This document shows, piece after piece, positions 1 to 12,569 of a stretch of 64,000 bases of DNA. The stretch's first letter is position 1. Each line of letters opens with the position of its first letter. The position numbers and the translations under genes were made by a program. Source of the stretch: Lingula anatina (taxonomy: Eukaryota > Brachiopoda > Lingulata > Lingulida > Lingulidae); NCBI RefSeq assembly GCF_001039355.2, contig NW_019773792.1, positions 195,348-259,347 on the forward strand, written 5' to 3'. Under the pieces are notes generated by a model. That model was not told the origin of the DNA. It did not search any database and was given only the letters and a program-made list of their open reading frames with translations.

Positions 1-1377
1 TGCACAGCTATGCTTTGGTGAGGGTCATCTCATCCACTTCAATAAACTGCTTTATATCAAAACAAAAACGTTTTATTGATAAACTATCAACACCTTTTTG
101 CACATTTAATTTGTACCCCTAGCACACTTTCATTTATTTATTTTCTATTTATGGGGGGGGGGGGGTATCCTTGATATGTGCTCATATTTTACTCATGTAA
201 TATTGAACGCCCTTTGAGAATTGTGTGGTACAGTAGAAAGCGTTCACAAGAGTGTGACAAACATTTTGACCAACAGTGTATATCACTACATACACATCAA
301 GTATTTTTAAAAACACACCTCATTAAGCGTTGCTGTTGGTGATCTGTTGGCATTTCCATTTTCAGTCGTTATTTTAGTAGATTGAAAACATTTTTGCCAT
401 AGGTTAACATACTTCCAATAATAATTGAAACAAGAGCAGCCAATGGTGAAACATAGCACCAAGCCATGATACGTTGGTACGTGCACCTTGGCACGTGGTC
501 CCTATACTAGTGCATGCACATGCTTCTACTGTTCACATATGTTTCAAGCCATCTTATGCCAAAATATATCGTGGGGGGATGTGCGTGTGTGTATGTGGAT
601 GCGTTTTCGACGGATGTGTCGTTTGATCTGTCTTCGTTTGCAACGTGCGTGTGTGCGTGTGATGGTATAGAATAAACTTTTAATACATAAACGCACAACA
701 ACATGGGCTTTCACCTAACGTAATAGCATTTCCAATGTGCATGTGTCAGATGAAAAAAATCGTAAATTAATGAACGTCATGGACGCACATACAATGTACA
801 TGTATGGGAGAGGTAGGATCAACTGACTCTTAAGTACATGGCTGCCAGTGGGCAATTTTTTTTAAAAAAGTAGATTCGTTATTTTTACTTACAAAGAAGC
901 GTAAATGCATGGATACATTTGCAGTACCAGTAGATACATTTACAAAGCTTAGGAACTCGTACCCGATTCAAAATTAATAAAAAAAAGACATGAAATCTAA
1001 CAGAAAAAATTAATTGACCAAATGTTAGGATTCGTAAAATAGAAAATGTTTAGTTTATTTTATTTAAACTATCGCCTTTGCTTATTCCTGACGTTTGAAT
1101 TATTATCATAAAACTCGAAACTTCTTGACCACATGTTTTTGCTTTTCCACTTTAGTAGATTTGATCGTAGTGATTTGATGTTACTAACTACTGTAGTTTC
1201 ATAATGTTGTTCTGATGATGAGGACAGGTGCTGGTCAAATTTAAAAAAATTAATTCATTTATTACATTTTGTAAACCATCTTTTAATTGAGATAAAGTAG
1301 TCACTGTACGTGAACTTGTGAACGTGGGAAACTGCTGTTCCTCAGGTTTACAAAGGAAAAGTGTTCCTTAATTTTGA
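1..1377. other. Non-coding stretch, no gene recognised
   Basis: The only open frames are short, low-complexity and contain runs such as repeated TGTG or poly-A, so they read as chance frames. A homopolymer G run lies near 151-165. I see no splice-bounded exon with a recognisable protein family here. Confidence 0.5.
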
Positions 1378-1530
1378 TTATAATATAATAATAATATATC
1401 TATTTTAAGTCTAAATTCCATATAGATATGTTCAGTAGACTTTACATTTATGTACATTACACATATATAACAAATAGTTAGACACCTGATCATTACAATC
1501 TGTGTAAGCGATCTCGCCTCCCTGGGGAAG
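1378..1530 (-). repeat. Dispersed repeat, copy A
   Basis: Read on the minus strand, this block aligns over about 150 bases with 35014-35165 on the plus strand. The most conserved core includes the word AGATTGTAATGATCAGGTGT and a CCCCAGGGAGG segment. Both copies end in an AT-rich tail. The family is not identified; a retroposon 3' tail is possible. Confidence 0.6.
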
Positions 1531-3019
1531 CTTTTTACATTTATAGGTAAATCGAATCTAGAGTTCAAAAGCGCAGGCTACGTTAGCTTTACTAGTGACT
1601 ACAACGGATACTTCTGGCTGCACTAAGGGACACGTTTGATTTGATGCTGGTATATAGCCCGCCTTCAGACTTCCATCTGCTGCTGTTGAAATATACAGTA
1701 CATTACTTTGGGGATGAAACTCTACTGTAATATCAAATTCGTTATTTTTTAATTTACTAAACAGATAAGGTGAAAAGCAAAATAAAGAAGTAGGCGTATA
1801 AGCAACTTTTTTTTAATTCTCTGTGTAAGGTACCGTGCGGACACCGAGAGAACATAAAAATAAGGCACATCTGCGCAAGCCGTGTAAGCATGACCGAAAG
1901 TTTATGAGCCGTGGTACCTGAATAATCATTTACAACACTCGTCACTAAAGTACATGCATACCTGGCGTCCACTCTCGCTTCGCACGCACTGGTAGCCAGC
2001 GTTTCCTGTTACTGGAAGCATGTTAACTTCTGACATAAGTGTTTTTCAAACTTCTAAAATAACTTAATGTCAGTTGATCAACTGCAACTTTGAAGCATGC
2101 TACGAACAATGCTGGTCAAAATGTTTGTCACTCTCCCGAGAATTCTTTCTTACACATACATGTATAGCAGTATTTAATGGTCGCATTATACATTGTATCG
2201 CATGGGTTAAATATGAGCACCTATCAACCGACAGCAGCTCAAAAATAAATGTAGAAAAAAGTGAGAGAATATATAGTGGCTAGAATGTATAAACGTATAT
2301 TTTTGGTATAGAGCAGTTTGTTGGGGTAAGTGAAAATGGACCTCCACCAAACCATAGATGAATCTATACCAATTGTGACTTCATGACACTCAGCGATTGC
2401 CAGACGTGCGTTGGCATGACATGATAACGAACTGCACGTGATCAGGACATTCAAGATGAAAGCCGGTAGTGACCAGATCGGTGGAAACTTCTTGGAGAAA
2501 GGGGTATCCCAGGACAGATCTGCTGGAAGCTGTTTGACAAAATGTGTCTCCAAGACAGCTACAAGTAGCAATCTCGCCGGGTGCTAAGGCACAAAAATTT
2601 GGATCCTGTGTCTATAAACTCAATATTTTCTCTCAGAAGATGCTGCTAAACGATCATTTTCTCAGAATTATAACGTCCTTCGTAAAATTGATTTGACTAT
2701 CCTTAATTTTAAACATTTTGAATTAAAATCTAACTTGACCTTTAAGCTGTTAGGCAAATATACCACATTGTAAGATGAAGACTCTCAGTGCATTTCATTA
2801 TAATTTCCGTAAACTTGCCTGACTCTTTATCAATTGTGTTAGAGAAGCGTCGCATTTCAGAATAACAAGACATTGACTAGGTTTGGTCGATCACACACAC
2901 ACACACACACACAAACACACACGCCAAGAGAGTGCATACATGTCACTGAGCAATATAACAACACTTATGCAACAATATGTACAAGTTTTAAAAACAGATA
3001 TGTAATACTTTATTTTGGC
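1531..3019. other. Non-coding stretch with (CA)n microsatellite
   Basis: No supported gene. A CA microsatellite sits at about 2891-2921. The open frame on the minus strand at 2239-2571 lacks a recognisable domain and has no clear flanking exons, so it is not called. Confidence 0.45.
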
Positions 3020-3420
3020 CAGTATAAATTATCACTGTGTATGCCGTGGACTTTATTTTAAAAAATGTGTTGCACTGCGTTATAAAAAAAATCCAACTTC
3101 CTTTGGTTTTTTAACAAATAATTTCTATGGAACTTTTACAGCTCCAGTCGGGTATATCCCTGGCATAATTTGAATATAATAATTTAGGTAATTTCAATCC
3201 ATAAACAATATTGTTAAACAGCGACATGGCATTAAACTGTTCAACGGAAACTGGCCCAGGAAACACGTCACGTCACGTCACGTGGCTAGCACGTTGCTAC
3301 CACATTATAACATCATAGCAACGTGCTTGCCACGTGATTCGAACATGACGTGTTTGCTGGGGGAGGGGGGGGGGTAACAACTTCAAGATGGCAGTGCCCC
3401 AAGATTACTGGCTATATATA
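3020..3420. repeat. Diverged duplicated segment, copy 1
   Basis: This segment resembles 4575-4840. Shared landmarks, in the same order, include a GTGTATGCC word, a (T)ACAGC(T/G)CCAGT block, TTCAACGGA, and TAACAACTT followed by CAGTGCCCCA. Copy 1 carries an extra hairpin element at 3255-3361 that copy 2 lacks, so the duplication gives a before-and-after view of the insertion. Confidence 0.6.
3255..3361. mobile_element. 107-bp near-perfect hairpin (foldback) element
   Basis: The left arm begins CCCAGGAAACACGTCA and the right arm ends TGACGTGTTTGCTGGG. The arms are complementary almost throughout, with matching GCACGTTGCTA / TAGCAACGTGC blocks around a short central spacer. The left arm has a small CGTCA triplication. 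No coding capacity. The empty homologous site in the duplicated segment at 4575-4840 supports a discrete insertion. The superfamily is unknown. Confidence 0.7.
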
Positions 3421-4574
3421 ACATTGGTCAAAAATGTTGTCCCACCCCAAATTCCATGTGCTTCTATCCACAAATGATCACCTCACAGGTGTTAATTGTT
3501 ATTAACAGTGCTGTTTTAAACAATTCCATTCCCCGACATTTATATTTCGATGGGCACAACATAGCGTAAAGATGAAAGCGAAGATGAATGGTGATGCAAA
3601 ACGTTATGCATTCTTTGAAGAGAAAATATTGCCCTTACTTCACGCACATGTTGTAGATGTACAAGTATCTAGGGTTATCAGTCAGTTTAAAACAAAGAAT
3701 AGAAAATTCTGATCACCATGGTAAAATCACCAATGTCAAATTACGCGCAATTGCCCTTAAGAAAATTTGAGCACGATCCCTTGCGATAGGTTTAAACTAT
3801 AAAGTCGTCTGCATTATTTTACTGTACCAATTTTTCCAAAAAGTGTCACCTAACAGGTTAACTGTCCTTGACCACGGTCATGCGCACCCCTGATGATCGA
3901 GACATACATCCACGAAACGACAATCAGGCGCCTCTTTACAAAACTTTTAAGTTAAATTTCTTTATGCAAGCCCTAAAATGCCAATGATGTTCTTTTTAAT
4001 ATTTAAAACTATTGTCATTTTAATAGTTCTCTGCTACTGCGTGTGGATACTACATGTAGGCCTATATAATTTCTTTGACATCTGTACCCCCGGGGTGTTT
4101 CGATTTTTTTCCTTATCCCCTGACATGAAAATGACGTTTCATATGACTGAATCTATAAGGGCAGATTCGCTCATGCATCAGCGTGTGTCTTGTATTATGT
4201 ATCTTTGCTACATGCCAGACGTAACCTCCTGACATTCAGCTATCGCCATTATAATCATTATCTTTTTTACTTTGTGTTGTACGAATGGTCACAGGCTTCG
4301 CTTCTAAAGTGTGCGGTGAGGCGTGATGAAATAATCTAACACTGCAACTTTTTTCATTATTCCCTGCTGCGGTCTATTATGCTGGTATATAATTTTCTGA
4401 TATTTGTGAGTGTTGGTGTTCTTTTCTAATCATGAACCTGAGGAAACGGTTTGCATGGATACGCTTGTAATGACACGTCAGTTCATGTGACACTTTGTAT
4501 CACATTACATTCATTTACGGCCTGCCAGGGGTAATCTTACGTCCAGTATTACCCCCATTATACTGGGAAGACTT

Positions 4575-4840
4575 ACATGTAGCATATTATTATTGTGTAT
4601 GCCACAGGCTACAGTTAATTTATTTTCTTCTTTCAACTTCAATTGGCCTTTCAACAAATTATAGCAATGAAACTTGTACAGCGCCAGTTAGATGTATCTA
4701 TTTTAAGTATAATTATTTAGGTCATTCCAATCCAAAACTGCATTCTAGATCTGTTCAACTGTTCAACGGAGAATGGGTGACTTGATAACAACTTGAAATA
4801 GACAGTGCCCCAGGGTAACTGTCTATTTATACACAGTCAA
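4575..4840. repeat. Diverged duplicated segment, copy 2
   Basis: Partner of 3020-3420, without the hairpin insertion. It contains the TTCAACGGA and CAGTGCCCCA landmarks separated only by a short unique stretch. No gene is supported in it. Confidence 0.55.
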
Positions 4841-4980
4841 CCCTCTTGTAACCATTCCATGGTCCTCAGCAGTTCGTTTCCAATACTATACATGTACCGG
4901 CCTTTTGCTGTGCACGGTGATAACTCTTGGCTTAGTCGAGAATCTAGGATAATGCATTTCACTTCCTTGAAAATCACCCA

Positions 4981-5011
<31 letters not shown>

Positions 5012-5095
5012 GTGTGTGCGTGAGAACGTGCGTGCGTGTGTGTGTGTGTGTGTGTGGATAGATAGATAGATACATTTAAATAGATAGATTATAAT
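4981..5095. repeat. (TG)n and (GATA)n microsatellites
   Basis: A long TG/CG-interrupted dinucleotide tract is followed by tandem GATA units. It explains the Cys/Val-rich open frame that crosses it. Confidence 0.9.
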
Positions 5096-6271
5096 GGAGA
5101 GTCGTGGGAAAATGACACATAATAGATGTTACCAGTAACTTAGAGCGCACTATAACCAAATAAGGGAATGTTGACAGATAGGCAAGAAAATTAGGTTATT
5201 AAAAAACCAGAGATGCATCGTGGTATTGGGGCTTAACATGAGAAGTTTAAAAGGAAAGTCTTATGAGTGTATAATCAGAATATACGAATTAATCTTTTTG
5301 GCAACAAAAGGGTGTATCTCTCCTTGCTCTCTCAAAGTGGTTTAAGGACCCATCGCATGTCTTCCACATGGTCTTTTTGAAGAGCGGCTGTTGCCATAGT
5401 TAAAATTGTCATATTAGAATATAGGTGACTGACTACGGTTTACGCTCTGTGTCACTAAAATTCCTTTCGTTTCTTTTATAGAAACTGACGTTGGTTATTG
5501 TTAAGTGACTTCATCTGATGGGTTGTATTTGTGAACGTCGGTCTGCTGAGAGGAAATATAAAGTAGATTTTGTCTTCGTCGGAGGACTAGCTGCTCGATA
5601 ATAAATTTTGAGGTTTTTGCTTACCTCTTTATTTCATTTTTTTTCTTTAATGACCCCATCCTCTACCACTTTATCATAGTCACGACGACAACGAGTTGGA
5701 GCTTTCAAATGTTTGTTTATTCACAGACATACTTTTCATAAAACAATAAATTCAAAAGTTTTTATACCCAATTTCTACTCACTGAGGCTCACGTTTGCTT
5801 GTTTTCTTTACATCACATTTTGTGCGACCACAAGATTCTTTCTTTTCTGATTTGTCATTTCACTATCCAATATGTCCTTATAAATCAATCTCTGTGAGCC
5901 TTGTTTTCAATTTAATGTCTAAAATATTATTCCCATTTCATCATACTTCCTAAAATATTTCTAAGTTGGTTTCTAAGTTGGTACTTAAAGTTGAATAGTG
6001 TTTCAGTTTTTGGGATTTTGATCACACGATCGCAAGTTTTTTCTTCTAGTATTTTTGGAAAGATCAATGAATTACAATGCAAACGGGCGAAAGTTCAAAT
6101 ATAGTAGACGTTTTAATATTGATCAGAACTATTGCAAAATATATCAGATATATCAGGAAGTCATAAAAAGTCAGAATTCGCTTAAATGGACTATAAATTG
6201 CCGTTATCATTTTTTTAGATTTTCTTATGAAATACCCTGACAAAATGCAGCCAGACTAGTTTTCTTTATGC
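5096..6271. other. Non-coding stretch downstream of the IDO-like gene
   Basis: No gene recognised. The sequence is AT-rich with short open frames only. The part nearest 6271 is presumably the 3' untranslated region of the minus-strand gene, but I did not identify a decisive polyadenylation signal. Confidence 0.45.
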
Positions 6272-9151
6272 TTACTGAAATATAACTAGAAAGAGCAAAC
6301 ATAAGAAAGCAATAATTACAGAGGAAAGCAATGACAGAGGAACAGAATTCAAAATTGATGGTAGTCGTAGACTAGACCTCACGAACGCCTGTCCCCAACA
6401 AAACAACGTCTTACTCCAAGACCGTGCAAAGGTTTTCTCGATTATGTTGCCGTTGATATCGTCATCAGACAGCCTGCCCAGAGCTTTGTTTCGGGCAAAT
6501 AAAACTTCGTCACAGCGCTCTTTCATGTTACGCTTAAAGGTGGACACTAAATCTTTTGTTAAAAATCTTGATGAAGTCATTGGACTTTCAGCTAGATAGT
6601 CCGGTACCTTTCGTGCATGTCCCAAAATGAAGGCGTAATATACCGTAATCAAATCAGCCTTTGCTTGGGCCAGTTGCTTTGTCGGAAAGAGATTTCCTGT
6701 AGTGCTTTCTTCTAACTTCTTTAATAAGACCCTGGAGGTTTCTGGGATATTTTGCCGCGTCCTCTTTCCAAAACGGCTCAATTCGCTGGAACCTTCCATG
6801 TCGCAAAACACATTTAGTGCCTGGAAAATGAGAATTTCCGCAGCAGACGACCCAATGGCTGAGTTTAAACCCCACGCAATCATTCCCTGTATGTGCGGAG
6901 CAAAGACCTCCCTTGAAACGAAACTGTCGCGCATTATTTCATTGACCTGCTTCAGGAGTGCCGAGAGGTGTCGCTTTGCAAGATACACCTTTTCTACCAT
7001 GTGCTGTTCGACGTTATTCCGTTCGTCTGCGGTAGTGAACGTCTGAAGAAAGTCCATGTACTCTCCGATAGGAGTGAGGATGTGAGGAGCTTCACACTCG
7101 GCTTTTGCAATCATAAGCTTGAAGTTTGTTTCCTGATACGCTGTTTCGGGGTCGAAATTCCAGTTGAACTTCATCCCCACAGGCGATCCACTTTCGTCAT
7201 AAATAGCGTTGCATACTATTAGTGAAAAATGGTTGCCACGATATGGGAGGCCAAAATAATCATTCACCTGTAAACAAAGAAAAGGAAAAAAGAACAAAAC
7301 TACATCTAAAACTCAAGATGTGCTAATAAATTAATACCCCTTATCACTTGTGTTGTTTCTGTCGGGAAGGGGGAAAGTAATACTGATGTATAGATATATT
7401 TGGAAAACTACCCTTTTACAACGGGGACAGCACAATGCATCCTTATATACTACGGTACTTGCAAGTAAGGAATATAAACTCTCTGTAAAGTTATATTATT
7501 TTTAACACCTTATGAGCCAGATTTTTTTTCGAATTGGCTCGGAATGGAGACCCAACATGTTCGTCCTTCACTTAAACTTTACTCCCCAAATATCCCTAGT
7601 GTAAGAGATACTTTTCCAACCTTACTTTCTCTTTGAACAATGCGTAGTTTTACAAGGAGGATTTATTTTTAATATTTTCTAGCCATTTTGTTTTATTATC
7701 TCTACATTTCAACTGTTGAAAGAGGCTAAACCAAGACGAGTGATCATTGACCTATCGCTGATCACTGTATGTCCCATGCTAAACTCATGTTTTTTTTTTA
7801 ATAACCTCACAATAGTTAGATGCCTAAACGACACCCGTCCATTGTAATCTAGGTTACTTATTAAAGATAATTTTGGGCTACCTCCCCGGGTCCATATCTT
7901 ATAGAAAATGAAAGTAACGTATCATTTGAATATCAATAGTGCATCTCTTATCCCCCATGCCAAGGTAGCCTCTCACCTCTTGGCTGGCAGTCAGTTGAGA
8001 TGCACCCAGGATTGCCTTATTCAACTTGAACGGATTTCAGACTTTTTTCATTAGACGCCTTTTTTACCTTTTTAAAAGGGTCCCAGAGCCATTCGGGGAA
8101 CTCAAGAGTGCTTCTTTCCCGTTCCAGACTCGTGGTCGGTACAGTGCCCCAGCGATAGGCGTGTACCAGATAGCTCAGACAACACAGGTAGCCCGCCAGC
8201 ATCGGGATACACTCCGTGTCAATCAGAGACCTCGTGACCTCGTCAACTTTCAATAAATCGACCTGAATGAATGAATAACTGGATATACATTTATGATGGA
8301 ATATAGAAAAAAGAAAGAAAGCAAGCATGTAAGGAAGAAACATATAAAGAACGATGAGAGAAATTGGAAATCCAACTTTCAGTAATCTTCAGTTAAGGGA
8401 GACTAAATAGAATATATTGCCGCGTGTGTTTGGGTATTTCTTTAAAAAACGCTTAGTACTTTGAAGTACTTTTAAAACGAAATTATGGTATCATCACCAT
8501 ATTTTAAACAACAAGAAAGTTAATCTACTAATTACAGAGAAAGATAGAGAGAATCAAAACGTGAAATTTAAATTTAAACAAATTATTCTGACCATACTTT
8601 GGGCATCTGGCATCCGTTTCCTGAATTTTTCTGGGCTGTTAACTTTTAAGCGTGTGTGATATGAGGGTGTGCAAGAAATTGAGATTGGAAAAAAGAAGGG
8701 GGTTATCAAGTAAAAAAAATAGACGAATAACAGTGTAGATAAAATAGATGAGATAATGGTGTAGTTACATTTGTCCTTTCCTTCTGAAAATTCAGACCGA
8801 TAGAAATATATAGCTTGAAAGCCCAAAAATGTCTGCGACGTGTTTGTTTATATGTTTGCCTGTGTGAGAGAAAAATAAGAGAGTGAGCAAAAAAAGAGAG
8901 ATTCTGGAAACTGAGTTTCATATTAAAAAAATTATACTGACTCTGTTAAATTCCTCTGTCATCCATTCCCTGAACGTCTCTGAACTGTTGAGTGTGTGTA
9001 ACCTCTCTGGCATTTCAAGGCAGACATCTTGATAGATTTGGAAACATGACGGCCAGTCGTAGAATTCTGGTCGAGGAGGGTAAACTCCACCAAATTTACC
9101 CAAAAAAGTTGGCAGGTACGCCGAGTAAGCACATGTTTGCTGTGTCGCCAT
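6272..9151 (-). CDS. Indoleamine 2,3-dioxygenase superfamily protein, membrane-anchored
   Basis: Three exons in phase 0: 8942-9151, 8068-8262 and 6272-7267, giving 466 residues from ATG at 9151 to a stop at 6272. IDO proteins bind heme and typically open the indole ring of tryptophan; some invertebrate members act as oxygen-carrying myoglobins. What I see follows the IDO fold in order: an N-terminal PPRPEFYDW segment, HAYRWGT, a GLPYRGNHF segment (residues 141-149) at the place of the family's LGLPP motif, an IGSSAAE loop (273-279) matching the G-GSA loop, and GHARKVPDYL (residues 351-360) whose His352 aligns with the proximal heme ligand in the family's RSYH...KYL helix. The residue aligning with the substrate-binding Arg of the LRIYLSGW helix is Gln, so classical tryptophan dioxygenase activity is doubtful. 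Residues about 448-465 form a strongly hydrophobic helix ending one residue before the stop, a tail-anchor-like feature not typical of this soluble family. The assignment rests on motif order, not a search. Confidence 0.78.
8568..8665 (-). pseudogene. Partial duplicate of the IDO-like first exon
   Basis: Within the first intron of the IDO-like gene, this block resembles the 3' end of exon 1 (about 8920-9010) at DNA and protein level. The minus frame reads NSPEKFRKRM where exon 1 reads NSSETFREWM. The match ends near the exon 1 donor. It could be a relic or an alternative exon. No clear acceptor keeps it in frame, so I favour a relic. Confidence 0.5.
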
Positions 9152-10240
9152 TGCTTTTTTTTTTCTAAAATATAAAGCCATCGAATTTATTATGGCACGT
9201 TTCCATCTTGAAGAGCATCTTACGACATTTACGACATGTGATTTATGAAAGCATCAGAGCAACTCTTAGAACTTTTTAGAACTTATTAGAACTCTCACTC
9301 GACTGTTGAGCTGTTTGAAACTCCCAAGCTCAGAAAAGGAACATGCAGGCAATTGTCCTCACCATACCTTATTCACTGTGCCTCTATCTGTAAGCACCGC
9401 AGCCACAAAACCAAGATACTTTTGTGTAACTTTACTGCAATCGTCACGAGCGAGAAACTTGTGGGCGTTTCCCTTTCCTTGTGTTCTGCCAAGCAGATAC
9501 GCATATACAAAGGCGAGACACCTTCGTAAGGACGAGACGTCCTTGCAGATCAGTGTATTTGTACTCTGCAAAAGCAGACGCCCACTCACAAAGGCGAGAC
9601 ACCTTTGATGAGAAGGTCCGCAACAGGATTTGGATCTTGTGAAAACCATTCCGTTGACCACAGCATTGACCACCCCCTCTCCCACCCCTATTACCAGGAC
9701 TCTGCAACTGACTAAGGTCACTGACCGAAAAGCGCTTTCTGCACCAGTGCACCCCTCCAGGTACCGGGCTGTACTTCCCTCGGGCATTTTTTTTTTAGGT
9801 CAAACTCATACAGAGGTGAGACGCCTCTTATCACGCCATACTGAGGTGAGACGTCTAATACCACGCAAGCCACAGTATCCAATGTTCCCTTCATGCATGT
9901 CTTACTCTGTATATGGGGTGCGTCCTGTGGACAAGAGGCAGAACACTGGGAATTTACTTCTTACTAGCTGTTCTCCTCACCCGTACTCGTCCACTAATTC
10001 TGACAACGCTTCACCTGCTTTTATCTGAGAACAGTATCAATGCCCAGTTATTGGCTGGTGTCCATTCCATTTCAGAGTACCAGTATACCATCTGAATCGA
10101 CGCAGACGGTTCCTGGCAGAGATCACTGGGCTTCTAGCAGAAAATCTGCCAAAATAACGACGACTGTGCGGACGTCTTCTGGCGGTAAACATGGTGTGCC
10201 CTATTCTTGTGATATGTTGCAGTCAAGTTCCAAAATGTCA
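9152..10240. repeat. Mosaic of short inverted repeats with GAGACG/CGTCTC words
   Basis: Repeated units such as AAAGGCGAGACACCTT and GAGGTGAGACG recur in both orientations between about 9500 and 9870. The block around 9700-9790 resembles the right arm of the foldback element near 56700-56760: both read GACTCTGCA, then a GACTGAC/GATGAAAG-type spacer, then GAAAAGCG and TTTCTGCA. I treat it as a decayed member of that family. The open frames here are by-products of the repeats. Confidence 0.5.
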
Positions 10241-11400
10241 TGAAACCTTTTCTACGAGGCAGGCTTATAAACTTTCTCTCTTGTCTGGATGTGGTTTCCT
10301 TCGGTCGGGCTTACGCAGGTAGTTTTGCTCATGTACCTGTTTGGTTATGATGCTGTCTATCCCTCTGATTGGTTCTCATGGAAGTACTGAGCCTTCTGGC
10401 AATTCGGCGGCTTAAAACTCACTCCCATGTCAACCACGTGGTAAAAATATATCCCTCTTCGGCGCCGCATATTAAAAAAAATTGGTGTCGGAGTATTTCA
10501 ATGAATATGCAACGTAGGTGTATATTTTACTATTTTACTCACATCCCCAATTTACACGATGATCGGTTCCCTAGTTTTTATGTAATAGGAAAATTAATAC
10601 CAATTCGGGTACCTTTGTTGCAATGTACATAATTGAATTGCAGCAGGAGTGACACTTTTTTGGTAGAGAGCACAGCGGCTCTGCCAGTAAATTAAATGCA
10701 GCCTGGCCTTTTGAGTTCAAGACTCGAGTATTGCAATAGCAAAAACCTTAATGTTATCAGGTGCACAAGGTTGGTCACGCACTCTAGTTTCCCATGATCT
10801 TTTATGTATGTCAAACGATTGCTTACAAAATGACTTTTACATTATATTTGAGTAAATAAAAATTTATATTAATTGTTTGTAATACCCTCGTTGTTTTCAA
10901 TTTCTTCCTTGAAATAAATTCATATTTAATGAAGTTGTTTTCCGTTACTGTTGTCTTTCTATGTAAAGCCATTGATGTTTATATATTTTTCAAACCAAAA
11001 CACAAAAATACATTAAACGGGAATATATCACTGTGTACGTAAGGCTACATGTCTACTGTTACTGAGAATGTATCTTATTCACCTGGGCTCTGCTAAAAAT
11101 TGAACTTTAATGAAGAATGCCACGCTTACTAATGGATTCTTGACAACGTATTCAACAGCTAGTTTCTCTGATCACTACTCTGATTGCTACAATATAAAGA
11201 TCAACTATGTCCTTAAATTACATGTACTTTGGTCTGCAGCCAAATGGTGCAGCAATAAAATATCAACACTTTAGTTCAGATTCTGTTATTTGTGTGTTTT
11301 ATATCATAAACGATTCCTTCACGGGTCCGTGTGTGCTATAATTCTTCAGCAACCAGACTGCAATAAGGATCGTGGCACGAAAACATCCGCATTTTTCCGT
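10241..11400. other. Non-coding stretch, no gene recognised
   Basis: Short AT-rich frames only. I see no exon-like conserved segment and no RNA gene. Confidence 0.45.
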
Positions 11401-11580
11401 GAAATTAATTCATTTCGTTGTTGGCACGCTATACTGGAAACGTCGCCATGGACGACGTATGCCAAAGATGGAATGATAAGTACATGTACCGCAGTATACA
11501 TTTACTCCCGTAAGGAACACCACCTCGTTGTGGTCGCGAAGCAGGATTGGTTGATCACTTTCTCAATTCCCCAGCAAAGA
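11401..11580 (-). pseudogene. Decayed duplicate of the aminoacylase last exon
   Basis: On the minus strand this block aligns with 12551-12735, the last coding exon of the aminoacylase-1-like gene. It keeps a DHNE core followed by VVFLTGVNVY, where the intact exon reads [18 protein letters not shown]. It has lost residues after DHNE, and the upstream GFSPM segment and reading frame are disrupted. It lies about 1 kb downstream of the intact exon in the same orientation, which fits a local tandem duplication that decayed. Confidence 0.75.
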
Positions 11581-11983
11581 GGCCTATAGGTGGCATTAGT
11601 GAACAGCATGCCCCGCCACGTAGGGGGCCCTTTATCGTACACTTGCTACTGATCTGAATAATTATATGCAAGACTTAATAAGAAAATGTGAGTGGAATTT
11701 TGCAGTTGATTTCCAGAATCTGTAGAATCTGTATTTAAAAGAGCTTATACATTCAAAGGACATGTTGAAAACCCCAGTTAAACCACTAGAAGTGAGCAAT
11801 ATAACGGTGTTTGTTGTGATTGTTTCTTTTGCATATCTGGTGATTTTAAAAACATTTTGTTCCTGCAATGATACAACTGGACAATAAGTAAAAGTTGACA
11901 CTTGTAAAAAATCCTTCATTTTATTAGGCATGACAAGCATTTTGAGCAACAATGTGCATATCCGCTTACAACTACAACAACAG

Positions 11984-12004
11984 TTATAATAATAATAATT
12001 ATTA

Positions 12005-12041
<37 letters not shown>

Positions 12042-12317
12042 GCTTATAGACCATAAAATGTATGTTGCAGTGGAATTTAGGCACTTAGGCCTTGAAGCCG
12101 TGGCAATTTCCTGGCGTGGCAGCGAGAGACATTATTCGTGTGTTAGCTTTGAGGGCCTGATATACGGCAGCCGGGCTGTAACCTCCCCAGGAAGGCGGGT
12201 CGAGCGTATATTGACTAGGTGCCCAATATATATTCTTTATATATATTCATGTTCAACTTAAACCCAGTGGGTTGTAATTTTGCAATAAACTTATTATTAT
12301 TATAATTATTATTATTA
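11984..12317 (+). repeat. Probable retroposon with (TTA)n tracts
   Basis: A TTA/ATT microsatellite at 11990-12038 precedes a unique block of about 200 bp (12050-12270). That block is followed by GCAATAAACTTATTATT and a second TTA tract. The polyadenylation-like AATAAA next to a trinucleotide tail is what non-LTR retroposons with microsatellite tails look like. No protein-coding segment is seen, so a SINE or a severely 5'-truncated LINE are both possible. Confidence 0.5.
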
Positions 12318-12569
12318 CTTGCAGGGCACTATCTCCGCTACTTATTACAATGATAAAAATGATTATACTGCATAACTTTTCACCGCTAGCTTTCCGCTAC
12401 TGCAGACTGCTGCGATATACATTTTTACTTCGGTATCTAGTCAAATATTTAACTAATGTAGCAGCAATACCGCATCGACAATTTTGTTGAATTGGTGATA
12501 AACATATGTTATAACCACTAGTCTACAAAAACATGCTAATTTTCAAGTGAAATTGTTTCGTTGTCGGGC

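Noticed and set aside
2239-2571. 110-residue minus-strand frame with less AT-rich sequence
   Set aside because: No recognisable family, no neighbouring exons in phase, and part of the frame is AT-rich tail.
6654-7222. Plus- and minus-strand frames of 73-114 residues inside the IDO-like exon
   Set aside because: Shadows of the 331-residue exon in other frames.
9359-9787. 142-residue minus-strand frame overlapping other long frames
   Set aside because: Lies in a mosaic of inverted GAGACG repeats with open frames on both strands. No domain, no splice partner.
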